Shown: piece after piece, positions 41,355-50,072 of the stretch
Layout: each line of letters begins with the position of its first letter
Numbering within the stretch: the first letter of the stretch is position 1
Assembly: GCF_041468085.1 (NCBI RefSeq)
Contig: NZ_CP121017.1
Location: 1,095,501-1,159,500, forward strand
DNA from: Tistrella mobilis
GTDB taxonomy: Bacteria > Pseudomonadota > Alphaproteobacteria > Tistrellales > Tistrellaceae
Length of the DNA stretch: 64,000 nucleotides
Direction: 5' to 3'
The notes under the pieces: model-generated
What the model saw: only the letters and a program-made list of their open reading frames with translations
The model's database searches: none
What the model was told of the DNA's origin: nothing
Program-made: the position numbers and the translations under genes

Positions 41355-41610
41355 CGGTCAGCAGCAGCGTGAAGGCAACCCCCGCGACCGGCATCAGGCA
41401 GATCCAGGCCGCGAGGCCGATGCCCCAGCCGCGGTCGTGGACGGCGAGAGCCATCGAGGCGATGAGGGCAAGACTGCCGGCAAGGCGCAGGGCGGCAGCC
41501 TGTGATCGGCGCGGCGGGCGATTCCACAACTGTCGGTGGTGGCGTTCCATGGCAAGGCCGAGACCCGCGAACCCCGCCAGGGACAGGAACAGGGCGGCGA
41601 GCAGGATCAT
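41236..41610 (-). CDS. DUF3325 family membrane protein of the siderophore-uptake locus
   Basis: Three hydrophobic segments in the first 90 residues (LLAALFLSLAGFAGLGLAM, then ERHHRQLW, LRLAGSLALIASMALAV, WICLMPVAGVAFTLLLTV), the pattern of DUF3325. These small proteins accompany PepSY/PiuB-type reductases in TonB siderophore loci. Typical members end about here, at residue 90. In this case the frame runs on for about 35 Pro/Arg/Ser-rich residues, antisense to the 3' end of the convergent DUF2306-like gene. Its start overlaps the PepSY gene stop by ATGA. It is probably the last gene of the iron operon. Confidence 0.75.
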   Translation of the reverse strand: MILLAALFLSLAGFAGLGLAMERHHRQLWNRPPRRSQAAALRLAGSLALIASMALAVHDRGWGIGLAAWICLMPVAGVAFTLLLTVSPARSPAAAGRSTTRSPAPPAPSAPARRRSGAGRGPGR

Positions 41611-43100
41611 GCCGCCTCCTTCCGCAGCCTGCGGCGCAGGCGGAGACTGATCAGGCCGAGCCCCAGGCCCGCGATGATCGCCGACAGATGCACGCCAATC
41701 ACAACGGCATCACCCGTCCGCCATCCGTCGAGGGCATAGTTGCCGGAACTCCCGAGATCGAGCACCGGCAGCGCGATGCACAGCAGGGCCGAGAGACCGC
41801 ATTGCACCGGCCAGCCACGCCCCGTCGGCACGGTGAAACCGTGGAGGATCGCGGCGATCCAGACCGCCAGAAAGCAGCCGAGTTCGGCCGGCGCGCGCAA
41901 CGGCATGTCCGCGGGCAGCAGGCGATTGGCCCAGAGCAGGGCAATGCAGGCAAGCAGCAGCCCGGCGACGGCCCCGACATTGGCCCTGGCCACACGGTCG
42001 GGGAACCGGTCCCCGTCCTTGCGGGGACGGCTGGTGAACAGCACCAGGCCGGTTGCGATCATTGCCGAGCCGGCGGCGCCGGCGGCGAAATAGAACCAGC
42101 GGATCCAGGGATCGGCGAAGGATACCCGGTGCAGACCGATCATCGCCCCCTGGACGTGGTGGGCGGGCCGCAGATCTTCGGGCCCGGAGAGGCGGATGCC
42201 GGTGACGCCGTCGAAGCGGGTGACCTGCGCGATGCGGACCAGACGCCGGTCCCAGGCATCGTGGAGCTGGACCAGGGCTGCGGCGTCGCCCGGATGGTCG
42301 ATGATGATGACGCGCACACCCTGGCTGCCGTCGGGGCGGCGGAGGCTGTCGAGCATCGGTTCGAGGGGAGCCGGAGGCGCGGGACGGCCCGCGGCAGGGC
42401 GCGTCGGCGGCTCCGGTGCCAGTTCCGCCAGAAAGCTGCCGCGGCTGCCGTCATAGAGCCGGTCCACCGCTGCCGGCATGTAAGTGTCGTAGAGGATGGC
42501 GAGGCCGGTATAGGTGATCATCAGATGGAAGGGGAGAAACAGCACCCCCGCCAGCAGATGACCGTCGAGCCAGGCCCGCCTGGGGCTCGACGCCGGGCGG
42601 AAGGTGAAGACGTCCTTGAAGATCCGCTTGTGGATCAGCACGCCGGCCGCCAGCGTCACCAGCATGGCCATGGCCGCCGCCCCCACCACCCATTTGCCGA
42701 AACCGCCGGGCAGATAGAGCCGGTAGTGGAGGCGGAAAAAGAAGTCACCGCCGATGGTCTCGCGGGGTGTGAGTTCGGCGCCGGTTGCCGGATCGATCAG
42801 CCGCAGCCGGAAACTGCCGTCCTGGAACCAGCCGACGGAGGCCTGGGGCCGGCGGGTATCCGGCAGGGTGATGATCCAGCGCGGCGTGGGCGGCAGCTCT
42901 TCCAGCAGCCGGGCTGTGACCCGGTCGGCGTCGAAGGGGCCGGTCGCGGCCAGTTCGGGGCGCATCCAGCGGTCGAGTTCATCATCGAACACCGCCAGCG
43001 TGCCGGTGGTGAAGATCGCAAACAGCAGCCAGCCGAAGATCAGCCCGGCCCAGGCATGCAGCCACGACATTGATCGGATCAGGGGGAGCGGTTTCGACAT
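41607..43100 (-). CDS. PepSY-associated membrane protein (PiuB-type, siderophore iron release)
   Basis: Inner-membrane protein of 497 residues. It has PepSY_TM helices starting RSMSWLHAWAGLIFGWLLFAIFTTGTLAVFDDELD, a periplasmic PepSY region (LPDTRRPQASVGWF...), a second helix with FRLHYRLYLPGGFGKWVVG, the LDGHLLAGVLFLPFHLMITYTGLAILY helix, then AMIGLHRVSF and four C-terminal helices. Conserved histidines in H-W, H-Y, GH and H-R contexts may bind haem. Relatives such as PiuB/FoxB-type proteins reduce or strip iron from ferrisiderophores in the periplasm. ATG 43100 (MSKPLPLIRSM) is the family start; the longer frame from 43202 covers the DUF3649 gene. Confidence 0.9.
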   Translation of the reverse strand: MSKPLPLIRSMSWLHAWAGLIFGWLLFAIFTTGTLAVFDDELDRWMRPELAATGPFDADRVTARLLEELPPTPRWIITLPDTRRPQASVGWFQDGSFRLRLIDPATGAELTPRETIGGDFFFRLHYRLYLPGGFGKWVVGAAAMAMLVTLAAGVLIHKRIFKDVFTFRPASSPRRAWLDGHLLAGVLFLPFHLMITYTGLAILYDTYMPAAVDRLYDGSRGSFLAELAPEPPTRPAAGRPAPPAPLEPMLDSLRRPDGSQGVRVIIIDHPGDAAALVQLHDAWDRRLVRIAQVTRFDGVTGIRLSGPEDLRPAHHVQGAMIGLHRVSFADPWIRWFYFAAGAAGSAMIATGLVLFTSRPRKDGDRFPDRVARANVGAVAGLLLACIALLWANRLLPADMPLRAPAELGCFLAVWIAAILHGFTVPTGRGWPVQCGLSALLCIALPVLDLGSSGNYALDGWRTGDAVVIGVHLSAIIAGLGLGLISLRLRRRLRKEAA

Positions 43101-43113
43101 GGCGGTCCGATCG

Positions 43114-43371
43114 TCAGCCCGGCGCCGCCAATGCGCCGCCCAGGACGGAGAGCCCTGCGAGTTCGATCCAGGCACGTGCCGGACGGGCAACCGCAAAGGC
43201 ACGCAGCGCCAGCAGGGCCTGGATCAGGAAGGCGGGCAGGGTGGCGGTGACCACGGCGTCCGGGCGGCCGATCGCAGGGGCGAGGAGCACGGCCAGACCG
43301 GCGGTCAGGGCATAGGCCGCAGCCCATGCCCCGGGACCGGCAGCCAGAATCCGCCAGGCGATGCCGTTCAT
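43114..43371 (-). CDS. DUF3649 family membrane protein
   Basis: Eighty-five residues with two to three membrane helices (AWAAAYALTAGLAVLLAPAIGRPDAVVTATLPAFLIQALLALRAFAV-like pattern; the GRPDAV turn is typical). The family travels with TonB-dependent siderophore receptors and PepSY proteins. Here it lies four bases after the receptor stop and 13 bp before the PepSY gene. It is proposed to help in ferrisiderophore reduction; no direct evidence exists. Confidence 0.85.
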   Translation of the reverse strand: MNGIAWRILAAGPGAWAAAYALTAGLAVLLAPAIGRPDAVVTATLPAFLIQALLALRAFAVARPARAWIELAGLSVLGGALAAPG

Positions 43372-43375
43372 GCCG

Positions 43376-45820
43376 TTACCAGCGATAGGACAGCGTGCCG
43401 ATGACGGTGCGCGGGTCGCCGTAGCGGCAGCCGTCGACGGTATTGCAGGTGAGGTAGTCCTCGTCGAAGAGGTTGCGGGCGTTCACACGGAATTCCGTCC
43501 CGGCGAGGTTCGGCGACAGCTCCGCCAGGTCGATGGAGACCATCGCGTCGGTCAGGGTATAGGCCGGTGCCTCCGCGCCTTTCGGCTCGCCGATCAGGTT
43601 CGACGAGCCGATGCGACGGATGCCCGCTCCGGCCCTCATGCCCGAGAGACCCAACCCGTCCAGCCCGACATCGGCCCAGACCGACAGCATGTGACGCGGC
43701 ACACCGTTCTGGCTCTCGCCCTTTTCGCCCGGGGTGTCGCTCCGGGTGATCTCGGTGTCGGTATAGGCATAGCTGGCGATGAGCTGGAGAGGGCCGAAGC
43801 GGCTGCGGGCCTCGGCCTCGAAGCCGCGGGCGCGGACCTGTCCGGTCTGGACCGTGTCACCCAGGGCATCGGTATCGACCACATCGTCCTGGGTCAGCTG
43901 ATAGACCGCCGCGCTCAGCATGGTCTCGCTGCCCGGGATCTGCCAGCGCAGGCCGGCCTCCACCTGTTCGCCGGTGGTGGGATCAAGCGCGCGACCGTCG
44001 CGGTCGACACCGGCATTGGGCGAGAAGGACTGGCTGAAGCTGACATAGGGGGCGACGCCGTTGTCGAACAGATAGACCAGCCCGGCCCGGCCGGTGAAGG
44101 CATCGTCGGTCGTCGTCTCGGCGGTGCCTGCCGCCTTGCCGGTGACGTCGCTCTCGACCCGGTCGTAGCGGCCACCCAGCACCAGCACCCAGCGGTCTGC
44201 AATCTTCATCTGGTCCTGAAGATAGAGGCCGGCCTGATCGCTTTCGGTGCGTGAGCCGCTGTTGGCGCCGAAATTCACCGCGGGATCGGTGCCATAGACC
44301 GGATTGACCGGGTCGAACAGGCTGAAGCTGCCCCGGTAGCGGTCGGTGTCGTAGACCCGGCGATAGAGATCGATGCCGCCGAGCAGGGTATGGTCGACCG
44401 GACCGGTGGTGACCCTGTATTCGACGGAGTTGTCCGATGTCAGGCCGGTGGAATGCTCTTCGCGATCGCTGGCCCGGCGCAGATATGCGGCAAATGATTC
44501 GGACCAGCCGATCTGCATGTAATCCCAGGTGACATCGGCGCGGTAGTAGCGCAGCGCATGGCGCAGGGTCACGTCATCCGAGGCCTGATGTTCCACCCGC
44601 CAGCCGATGCTGTTCACCCGGCTGTCATAGGTGTCGTAATCGGGCTCGCCCAGGAAGGTGTCCCGGCCGATCACCTCTCCGCCGGGGCCGGGATAGAGCG
44701 TCCCGGTGTCGGGAAGGGGCGGGCCGAACTTCGTCTTGATCCGCTGATGGCTGGCCTGAAGCGTGATCCTGGTGTCGTCATCGGGTTCGAAGGCGATGGC
44801 CGGGGCGATGTAGAGCTTGTCGTCTTCCACCTCGTCGACCCAGGTATCGGCATCCCGGTAGAGGGCGGTCAAGCGATAGGACCAGCGCCCCTCGTCGTCG
44901 AGGGCGCCGCCATGATCGGTCTGAAGCTGGATCCGGTCGTAGCTGCCGTACTCGACGCCGATTTCATGCAGCGGATCACGGGTCGGCTGTTTGGTGACGG
45001 CATTGACGACGCCACCCGGGCCGAGCTGGCCGTAGAGCACCGAGGCCGCTCCCTTCAGCACCTCCAGCCGCTCCAGCCCGTAAGGCTCCTGGCTGCCGTC
45101 ATAGACGTTCGATTGCAGCTTCATGCCGTCGCGCAGCATGCCGGTATTGCCGTTGGCGACGTTGAAGCCGCGGATGGAGACGTCGTCGGCAAGCCGACTG
45201 AATACCGAGGGCATGGTTACCACCGAAGCGGTGTAGCCGAGCGCATCGGCCAGGGTCGATGCCTTCTGCACCCGCATCTGGTCGGCGGTGACCACACTCA
45301 CCGATTGCGGGGTTTCGATCAGCGGCGTGTCGGTTTTGGTGCCTGCGGCGCTGCGGGTGGCGACATAGCCTGCGACCGGTCCGTTGGCCCGCTCTCCCGT
45401 GCGGGCTCCGTCGACGCGCAGCGGGTCGAGCCGCACCGCAGTGCCGCCCTCGGGCAGGGCTTCGAGCGCGACGCGATCCGGGCCGGTATAACGCCAGGTG
45501 AACCCGGTGCCGGCCAGCAGAAGGTCGAGGGCCTGATCTGCGGTCAGATCGCCTGCCACGGCGGCGCTCCGCCGGCCGTCGAGCCGGGCCGGATCATAGG
45601 CGAGCTGAAGGCCGGCGCGGGTTGCGAAACTGAGCAGCGCCTGGTTCAGATCCTGGGCAGGGATATCGAAGCGCATCGCTGCGCCCGCTGCCACAGCGGA
45701 TGCGGCCGGCAGCGTCAGTGCCGCCGTCATTGCCGCAAGGCTGGTTGCGCCCGCCAGCGCCATGGCCAGCCGGCGTGCCTTGCCAGCCCCCGAAAGCCTT
45801 GTCGTCGCCCGTGCCGTCAT
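43376..45820 (-). CDS. TonB-dependent siderophore receptor with N-terminal signalling (STN) domain
   Basis: Outer-membrane receptor of 814 residues. It has a signal peptide ending near SAVAAGAA, an STN signalling domain (about 48-115; MRFDIPAQDLNQALLSFATRAGLQLAYDP), a TonB-box region, a plug domain (TPQSVSVVTADQM, SRLADDVSIRGFN, YGLERLEVLKGAASVLYGQLGPGGVVNAVTK) and a 22-strand barrel ending in the aromatic GTLSYRW. The STN domain signals to FecR (46002-46985), which controls the ECF sigma factor next door. The plug motifs are typical of the ferrichrome/ferric-pyoverdine type; the exact siderophore is not deducible. ATG 45820 follows GGAAGG. Confidence 0.94.
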   Translation of the reverse strand: MTARATTRLSGAGKARRLAMALAGATSLAAMTAALTLPAASAVAAGAAMRFDIPAQDLNQALLSFATRAGLQLAYDPARLDGRRSAAVAGDLTADQALDLLLAGTGFTWRYTGPDRVALEALPEGGTAVRLDPLRVDGARTGERANGPVAGYVATRSAAGTKTDTPLIETPQSVSVVTADQMRVQKASTLADALGYTASVVTMPSVFSRLADDVSIRGFNVANGNTGMLRDGMKLQSNVYDGSQEPYGLERLEVLKGAASVLYGQLGPGGVVNAVTKQPTRDPLHEIGVEYGSYDRIQLQTDHGGALDDEGRWSYRLTALYRDADTWVDEVEDDKLYIAPAIAFEPDDDTRITLQASHQRIKTKFGPPLPDTGTLYPGPGGEVIGRDTFLGEPDYDTYDSRVNSIGWRVEHQASDDVTLRHALRYYRADVTWDYMQIGWSESFAAYLRRASDREEHSTGLTSDNSVEYRVTTGPVDHTLLGGIDLYRRVYDTDRYRGSFSLFDPVNPVYGTDPAVNFGANSGSRTESDQAGLYLQDQMKIADRWVLVLGGRYDRVESDVTGKAAGTAETTTDDAFTGRAGLVYLFDNGVAPYVSFSQSFSPNAGVDRDGRALDPTTGEQVEAGLRWQIPGSETMLSAAVYQLTQDDVVDTDALGDTVQTGQVRARGFEAEARSRFGPLQLIASYAYTDTEITRSDTPGEKGESQNGVPRHMLSVWADVGLDGLGLSGMRAGAGIRRIGSSNLIGEPKGAEAPAYTLTDAMVSIDLAELSPNLAGTEFRVNARNLFDEDYLTCNTVDGCRYGDPRTVIGTLSYRW

Positions 45821-46001
45821 CCCTGCATCCTTCCCGGTCCGATGCCTTGTGCCCATGCCTGCCGGGGGATCGTCGCTTATGCGATTGCGTATCGATCGCG
45901 CCGGTCAGGGGAAGACGTTCGAGGCGGAAGATCCGGTAACGCTGCCGGGCATTTTTTTCGAAAGGCTGGCGGGGGCTTTGCGGAACGGCCGGCGGATCCG
46001 C

Positions 46002-46985
46002 TCAACCGCCGGGGCGGATGACGGTCAACAGCGGCAGGATGTCGATGCGGGCGCCGAGTTCGCGGGCGATCGCAGCAAGCGCGCCCGCCGGGTCGTCGGC
46101 GCGGAACACGCCACTGACCGGTCGTGCCGCCAGGGCTTCGTCCAGAATCAGCACATGGCCCCGGCCATGACGCTCCAGCACCGCTGCCACCTGTGCGAGC
46201 GGCTGGCGGTCGAAGATCAGCCGGCCGTCGCGCCAGGCGGTGGCGCGGGCGGGGTCGATCGCCGCGACCGCACCGATATGTCCCGTGCCGTCATAGGTGA
46301 CGGCCTGACCGGTTCCGATCGTGACGGCCGTTTCGGGCCCGGTTTCGACGCGGACGCTGTGTTCCGTGACCGCCACCCCGGTGCGATCTTCCGCCTCCCG
46401 GCTGACGATGAAGGCCGTCCCCAGTGCCCGGACATGGCCGCGGCCGGCGGTGACGACGAAAGGCCGCCCGCCGGTATCCGCCGCGGCGGCGACCCTGAAC
46501 CAGGCGCGGCCGGCCAGCAGGTCGATCCGCCGTTCTCCGCTGCCGAACTCCACCGCGATCGCACTGGAGGCATCGAGGATCGCGACACTGCCGTCGGGCA
46601 GCGTGATCTCCGCCACACCCGCGGGGCCGTTCACATGGTCGGCGGCGATCATCAGCCGGGGGTCGATGCCGAGCATGCCCAGCCCGACGGCGGCTACCAG
46701 ACAGGCGGCGGCCGCAAGCCCGGTCATCCGCCGGAGCGGGGATCCCTTGCGGCGGGCGAAGCGCATCGGCATGGGGGCGACGGGCATGTCGGCCGTCTGC
46801 CCAAGCCGCTGCCAGAGGGCGTCTGCATGGTTGAAGGCGGCCTGATGGGCGGGGTCGGCTGCGAGCCAGAGATCCAGGCGCCGGCGTTCCTCGGCGTCGA
46901 GCGGCACGCCGCCCAGCCGGACCACCCAGGCTGCGGCCCGGGCCTCTATGCTCCCGTCGGTTTCCCGATCTTCGGCGGCCATCAT
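46002..46985 (-). CDS. fecR: FecR-type anti-sigma factor/transducer
   Basis: Protein of 327 residues. The N-terminal cytoplasmic DUF4880 part (AAAWVVRLGGVPLDAEERRRLDLWLAADPAHQAAFNHAD) contacts the sigma factor. One membrane helix follows (about 87-105), then a periplasmic FecR domain (GVAEITLPDGSVAILDASSAIAVEF...ERRIDLLAGRAWFRV) and a C-terminal STN-like half. The C-terminal part receives the signal from the receptor STN domain. It is seven bases after fecI and upstream of the receptor gene, the classical fecI-fecR-fecA order. Confidence 0.93.
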   Translation of the reverse strand: MMAAEDRETDGSIEARAAAWVVRLGGVPLDAEERRRLDLWLAADPAHQAAFNHADALWQRLGQTADMPVAPMPMRFARRKGSPLRRMTGLAAAACLVAAVGLGMLGIDPRLMIAADHVNGPAGVAEITLPDGSVAILDASSAIAVEFGSGERRIDLLAGRAWFRVAAAADTGGRPFVVTAGRGHVRALGTAFIVSREAEDRTGVAVTEHSVRVETGPETAVTIGTGQAVTYDGTGHIGAVAAIDPARATAWRDGRLIFDRQPLAQVAAVLERHGRGHVLILDEALAARPVSGVFRADDPAGALAAIARELGARIDILPLLTVIRPGG

Positions 46986-46991
46986 CCTGCC

Positions 46992-47492
46992 TCAGACATC
47001 CTCGGGTCTCACCTCGCGCATGATCACCGCCAGCGCCTTTGCCAGATGCTTCTGCACCGAGCTTTCCGAGATGTCCAGCCGTCGGGCGACATCGGCATAG
47101 CTCAATCCCTCGATCCGGTTGAGGCGGAAGATCTCGCGCGTGCGCGGCGGCAGGCCCTCGACCACCCGGTGCATCCGGTCCAGCGTCCGCCGGCCGTCGG
47201 TCTCGCGGTCGGCGCCGGGCCGGTCTTCCGGCAGGCGGGCGAGTTCGTCGGGGGGCAGCGGCCGGGTGCGCCGGCGCAGCCCGGCCCGCTGGTGGTCGAT
47301 CATCAGATTGCGGGCGGTGCGGTAAAGCCAGGCACGGCCATCGGTGACCTCTGCGCCCTGTTCGGCATAGCGCAGGAAGGTCTCCTGGGTCAGGTCGGCC
47401 GCCGTCTCCGCGTCCCGCATGCGGCGCGTCAGATAGGATTGCAACTCCCGGCCATGTGCCAGGAACAGCCGTTTGAGCGTGGATCCCGACAA
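46992..47492 (-). CDS. fecI: ECF sigma factor, FecI-like
   Basis: Extracytoplasmic-function sigma factor of 166 residues. Region 2 is DAETAADLTQETFLRYAEQ...DGRAWLYRTARNLMIDHQR. Region 4 is VVEGLPPRTREIFRLNRIEGLSYADVARRLDISESSVQKHLAKAL. These match the iron-starvation FecI group. It should direct transcription of the TonB receptor operon when the receptor binds its siderophore. A perfect dyad 60-84 bp upstream is probably a Fur-type site. Confidence 0.93.
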   Translation of the reverse strand: MSGSTLKRLFLAHGRELQSYLTRRMRDAETAADLTQETFLRYAEQGAEVTDGRAWLYRTARNLMIDHQRAGLRRRTRPLPPDELARLPEDRPGADRETDGRRTLDRMHRVVEGLPPRTREIFRLNRIEGLSYADVARRLDISESSVQKHLAKALAVIMREVRPEDV

Positions 47493-47550
47493 GGAACAGC
47501 CTCGGCACCGCCTCGGGATCCGCAGCGGACCCGACGGCGCTGACCGTACG

Positions 47551-47575
47551 GTTATTGCGAGTCAGTCGCAATAAC
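47551..47575. promoter_or_regulatory. Fur-like palindrome upstream of fecI
   Basis: GTTATTGCGA-GTCAG-TCGCAATAAC, perfect 10-bp arms, 59 bp before the fecI start. The core TGCGA-n5-TCGCA resembles alphaproteobacterial iron-responsive (Fur/Irr-type) operators. Iron control of a fecI operon makes this reading likely. Confidence 0.72.
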
Positions 47576-47599
47576 GAAAACCAAGACCTCCCCTTGGGA

Positions 47600-48811
47600 T
47601 CAGTTCGCCCGGGGCGTGAAAAGATGCGGCACGAAACGGCTGCCGACCCCGGTGATCTCGCCCGCATCCTCGCGCAGGCCCATGGCCACGGCCTTGTCGC
47701 CGATGATCCACACGCCCAGCACCGCATGCCCGCCCGGGGCGGGGGCAAGCGGCGTGAAGGCCTGGTAGACCCAGCCCTCGTCGCCGGCGATGCGCGGGCC
47801 GGGGCTTGCCTGGCGGACCACGCTGTCGGCCGCCGGCATGCCGTCGGGGCCAAGCGTCACGATCTCGACGCCATCGCCTTCGCGGCCGGCGAGCGGCTTG
47901 GCCACCACCCGGTCGCCCGGGGCGAACAGGCCGGGGGCGAATCCCGCCTTCAGCAGCCCCGGATGGTCGGGCTCCAGCTCGTACATGAAGGCCAGGATGC
48001 CCTTGGAGAAGAGCTGCTTCCACAGCGGTTCGAACAGCACCAGCCGCCCGGCCTCCACCGCCTCGATCAGGGGGACGCCCCAGTCTTCGCGCAGCATCCA
48101 TTCGACCGGGTACAGGCTGAACAGTGCCTCGATCGGCGTGCCGTCGGGGTCGTAGAAGCGGCGATCGCTTTCATCGAAGGCGATGTCGCCGATCGCGACC
48201 AGCTTGGTGGCGAGCCCCGCTTCGGTGGCGATCGCCTGCAGATAGCCGGCCGTCGCCATGTCTTCGACCACGTCGCCCGCGGTGAAATGGATCGGCCGCC
48301 CGGCCATGGCGGCCCCCCGCGCCGCCCAGGCCTCGACCAGAGCCTCGTGCAGGCGGTTGAACTGGTCGGCGTCGGGATGGGTCTCTTCCAGCCAGTGCCA
48401 CTGGACGACCGCCGTCTCGTAGAGGCTGGTGGGGGTGGCGGCGTTGTATTCCAGCAGTGCCGGCGCGCCCTCGCCGGTCCAGGCGAGGTCGAGCCGGCCA
48501 TAGACCGGGGCTTCCAGCGGGTCGCCCTCGCGGAAGCGGCGCCAGCTGTCGGCGACCGCCGCCACCGCATAGCCGGGAATGCCCAGCTCCGACAGGCGGT
48601 TCTGGGCGACGGCACGATCGGCCGCACGGATGGCGAGCGCATGAAAGGCGTCGGCCGCATCCTCGATCCGGTCGATCTCGTCTTCGGTGAAGGTCCAGTG
48701 GGCGGTTTCGTCCCAATAGACCGTGCCGTCGGGGGAATGGAAGACGAAGCCCAGCTCCTCTTCCATCCGTCGGGCCCAGTCGGGGCGGGGCGGGTGGGTG
48801 ACGCGATGCAT
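47600..48811 (-). CDS. Glutathionylspermidine synthase-like ATP-grasp protein (YjfC/YgiC type)
   Basis: ATP-grasp amide ligase-like protein of 403 residues in the GSP-synthase C-terminal-domain family. Motifs are LEYNAATPTSLYETAVVQWHW (substrate region), LFEPLWKQLFSKGILAFMYELEPDHPGLL, then VVAKPLAGREGDGVEIV (ATP-grasp) and GHAVLGVWIIGDKAVAMGLREDAGEITGVGSRFVPHLF at the C-terminus. There is no amidase domain. In E. coli the related yjfC/ygiC genes sit with DUF1190 and DUF350 genes, exactly as here. True substrates are unknown; glutathionylspermidine itself is not assured. It is the last gene of the three-gene set. Confidence 0.9.
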   Translation of the reverse strand: MHRVTHPPRPDWARRMEEELGFVFHSPDGTVYWDETAHWTFTEDEIDRIEDAADAFHALAIRAADRAVAQNRLSELGIPGYAVAAVADSWRRFREGDPLEAPVYGRLDLAWTGEGAPALLEYNAATPTSLYETAVVQWHWLEETHPDADQFNRLHEALVEAWAARGAAMAGRPIHFTAGDVVEDMATAGYLQAIATEAGLATKLVAIGDIAFDESDRRFYDPDGTPIEALFSLYPVEWMLREDWGVPLIEAVEAGRLVLFEPLWKQLFSKGILAFMYELEPDHPGLLKAGFAPGLFAPGDRVVAKPLAGREGDGVEIVTLGPDGMPAADSVVRQASPGPRIAGDEGWVYQAFTPLAPAPGGHAVLGVWIIGDKAVAMGLREDAGEITGVGSRFVPHLFTPRAN

Positions 48812-48825
48812 GGGGGATGTCTCCG

Positions 48826-49410
48826 TCAGCCGCCGAAGGAATAGCCGCTGCGGGCACCGGTCGCGCCGAAGCCGCCGGAACGCCGTGCGGGCGAGACCTC
48901 GCCGGCGGGCCTCGCCGGGCTGGTCACGGTGCTGCGCGCCACATTGGCAGAGCCTGCCCAGTTGGTCGGCCGGCCGTTGCGGAACACGTTCTCGCGCCGC
49001 GTCTGCCCGAAGCGGTCGGCGCCGCTGTACATGTAGCCGTTGCGGTCGACATAGACCGGACGGCCGTGATAGCCACCGCCGCCGCCCATCATCCGGCCGA
49101 GCATGAAGCCCGCAAAGGCGGGCATGAAGAAGCTGCCCCCGGACGAGGCCTGCTGCTGGGGCACCGGCTCGCAGCCCTCGGCACCGAAATCCTCTTCGCA
49201 GGCGGCCAGGCTGTCGAAACGCGGCGCGGTGGCGACATGCGCCTCGCGGGCCTCGGCCTCGGCCGCGGCGCAGTCGGCGGCGGTCATCTCGGCGCTGCAG
49301 GCCTCGCTGGTGCCGTAGATCTTCACCTGTTCGGTGTCCTCGCCGCAGCCGGCAAGGGTGAGGGCGGTACCGGCGATGAGCAGGGTGGTCACGGCGCGGG
49401 AGCGGCGCAT
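48826..49410 (-). CDS. DUF1190 lipoprotein (YjfM-like)
   Basis: Lipoprotein of 194 residues with a lipobox LTLAGC (Cys about residue 22). The mature part begins with the conserved DUF1190 pattern of paired Cys segments (SEACSAEMTAADCAAAEAEAREAH and ACEEDFGAEGC). It ends in a Gly/Arg/Ser/Tyr-rich low-complexity tail with GGGGGYHGRPVYVDRNGYMYSG. It lies 14 bp before the ATP-grasp gene and 90 bp after the DUF350 gene. It is probably in the inner leaflet of the outer membrane; function unknown. Confidence 0.87.
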   Translation of the reverse strand: MRRSRAVTTLLIAGTALTLAGCGEDTEQVKIYGTSEACSAEMTAADCAAAEAEAREAHVATAPRFDSLAACEEDFGAEGCEPVPQQQASSGGSFFMPAFAGFMLGRMMGGGGGYHGRPVYVDRNGYMYSGADRFGQTRRENVFRNGRPTNWAGSANVARSTVTSPARPAGEVSPARRSGGFGATGARSGYSFGG

Positions 49411-49500
49411 CGGGGAAAGACCTCGTGCGGTGAAGGAGGGTGATCGACAGATGGGGATTGCGGGACCCTGAAACGAGGGCTCCGCCCCCTCGGGCCGGCT

Positions 49501-49923
49501 TTAATAGGTCAGTGCGCCGGCATTCACCAGGCCGGTTGCGACCGACACGCCGCCGAGCAGGATGCCATAGCCGATCCGGTCGTCTTCGATACCGGCCGAC
49601 AGATCGCCCAGCAGCCGGGCGACGATCAGATAGACCACCAGCTGGCTGACGCAGGCGATGGCACCCCAGAGCGCCATGTCGAGGATCGAGACCGCCCCGG
49701 CCGCGACGGTGTTCAGGGCGATGGCAAGGCCGATGATCGTGCCGGACAGCGAGATGGCGGCCGCCCGGTTGCCGGCGCGGATCAGCCTGATCTCACGATA
49801 GGGCGTGATCGCCTGATAGATCGCGGTGAACACGGCGATCAGCGCCGCCATGGTGCCGAGGAAGCCCAGATAGTCGGGCAGGGCGGCCAGGGTGTAGTCG
49901 AAGAACATCTCGGTCGGCTGCAT
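49501..49923 (-). CDS. DUF350 inner-membrane protein (YjfL-like)
   Basis: Protein of 140 residues with four membrane helices: [68 protein letters not shown] and [33 protein letters not shown] is a DUF350 signature. ATG 49923 fits the family length; the longer open frame upstream is low-complexity. It is first gene of the yjfL/DUF1190/GSP-synthase-like operon. Confidence 0.88.
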   Translation of the reverse strand: MQPTEMFFDYTLAALPDYLGFLGTMAALIAVFTAIYQAITPYREIRLIRAGNRAAAISLSGTIIGLAIALNTVAAGAVSILDMALWGAIACVSQLVVYLIVARLLGDLSAGIEDDRIGYGILLGGVSVATGLVNAGALTY

Positions 49924-50031
49924 CGGCGCGTCCTTTTGCGGCCGGCCGGCGGGATCATGACCGCCGGCCCGTCGGGGGGCACCATAGCGCGGCTGCGGGG
50001 GTGGGACAATCGGGAGGGGGCCGGAGGGTAT

Positions 50032-50066
50032 GGGAGACGGGGGCCGGGAGACGGGGGCCGGGCCCC
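50032..50066. repeat. Perfect tandem 14-bp repeat and GC hairpin
   Basis: GGGAGACGGGGGCC occurs twice head to tail at 50032-50045 and 50046-50059, followed by GGGCCCC that can pair with GGGGCC. It sits between the SDR stop and the DUF350 promoter and may act as the SDR terminator. Confidence 0.6.
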
Positions 50067-50072
50067 TCGCCG

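Noticed and set aside
50032-50066. CRISPR-like or satellite repeat
   Set aside because: Only two copies of a 14-bp unit; simple tandem duplication next to a terminator.
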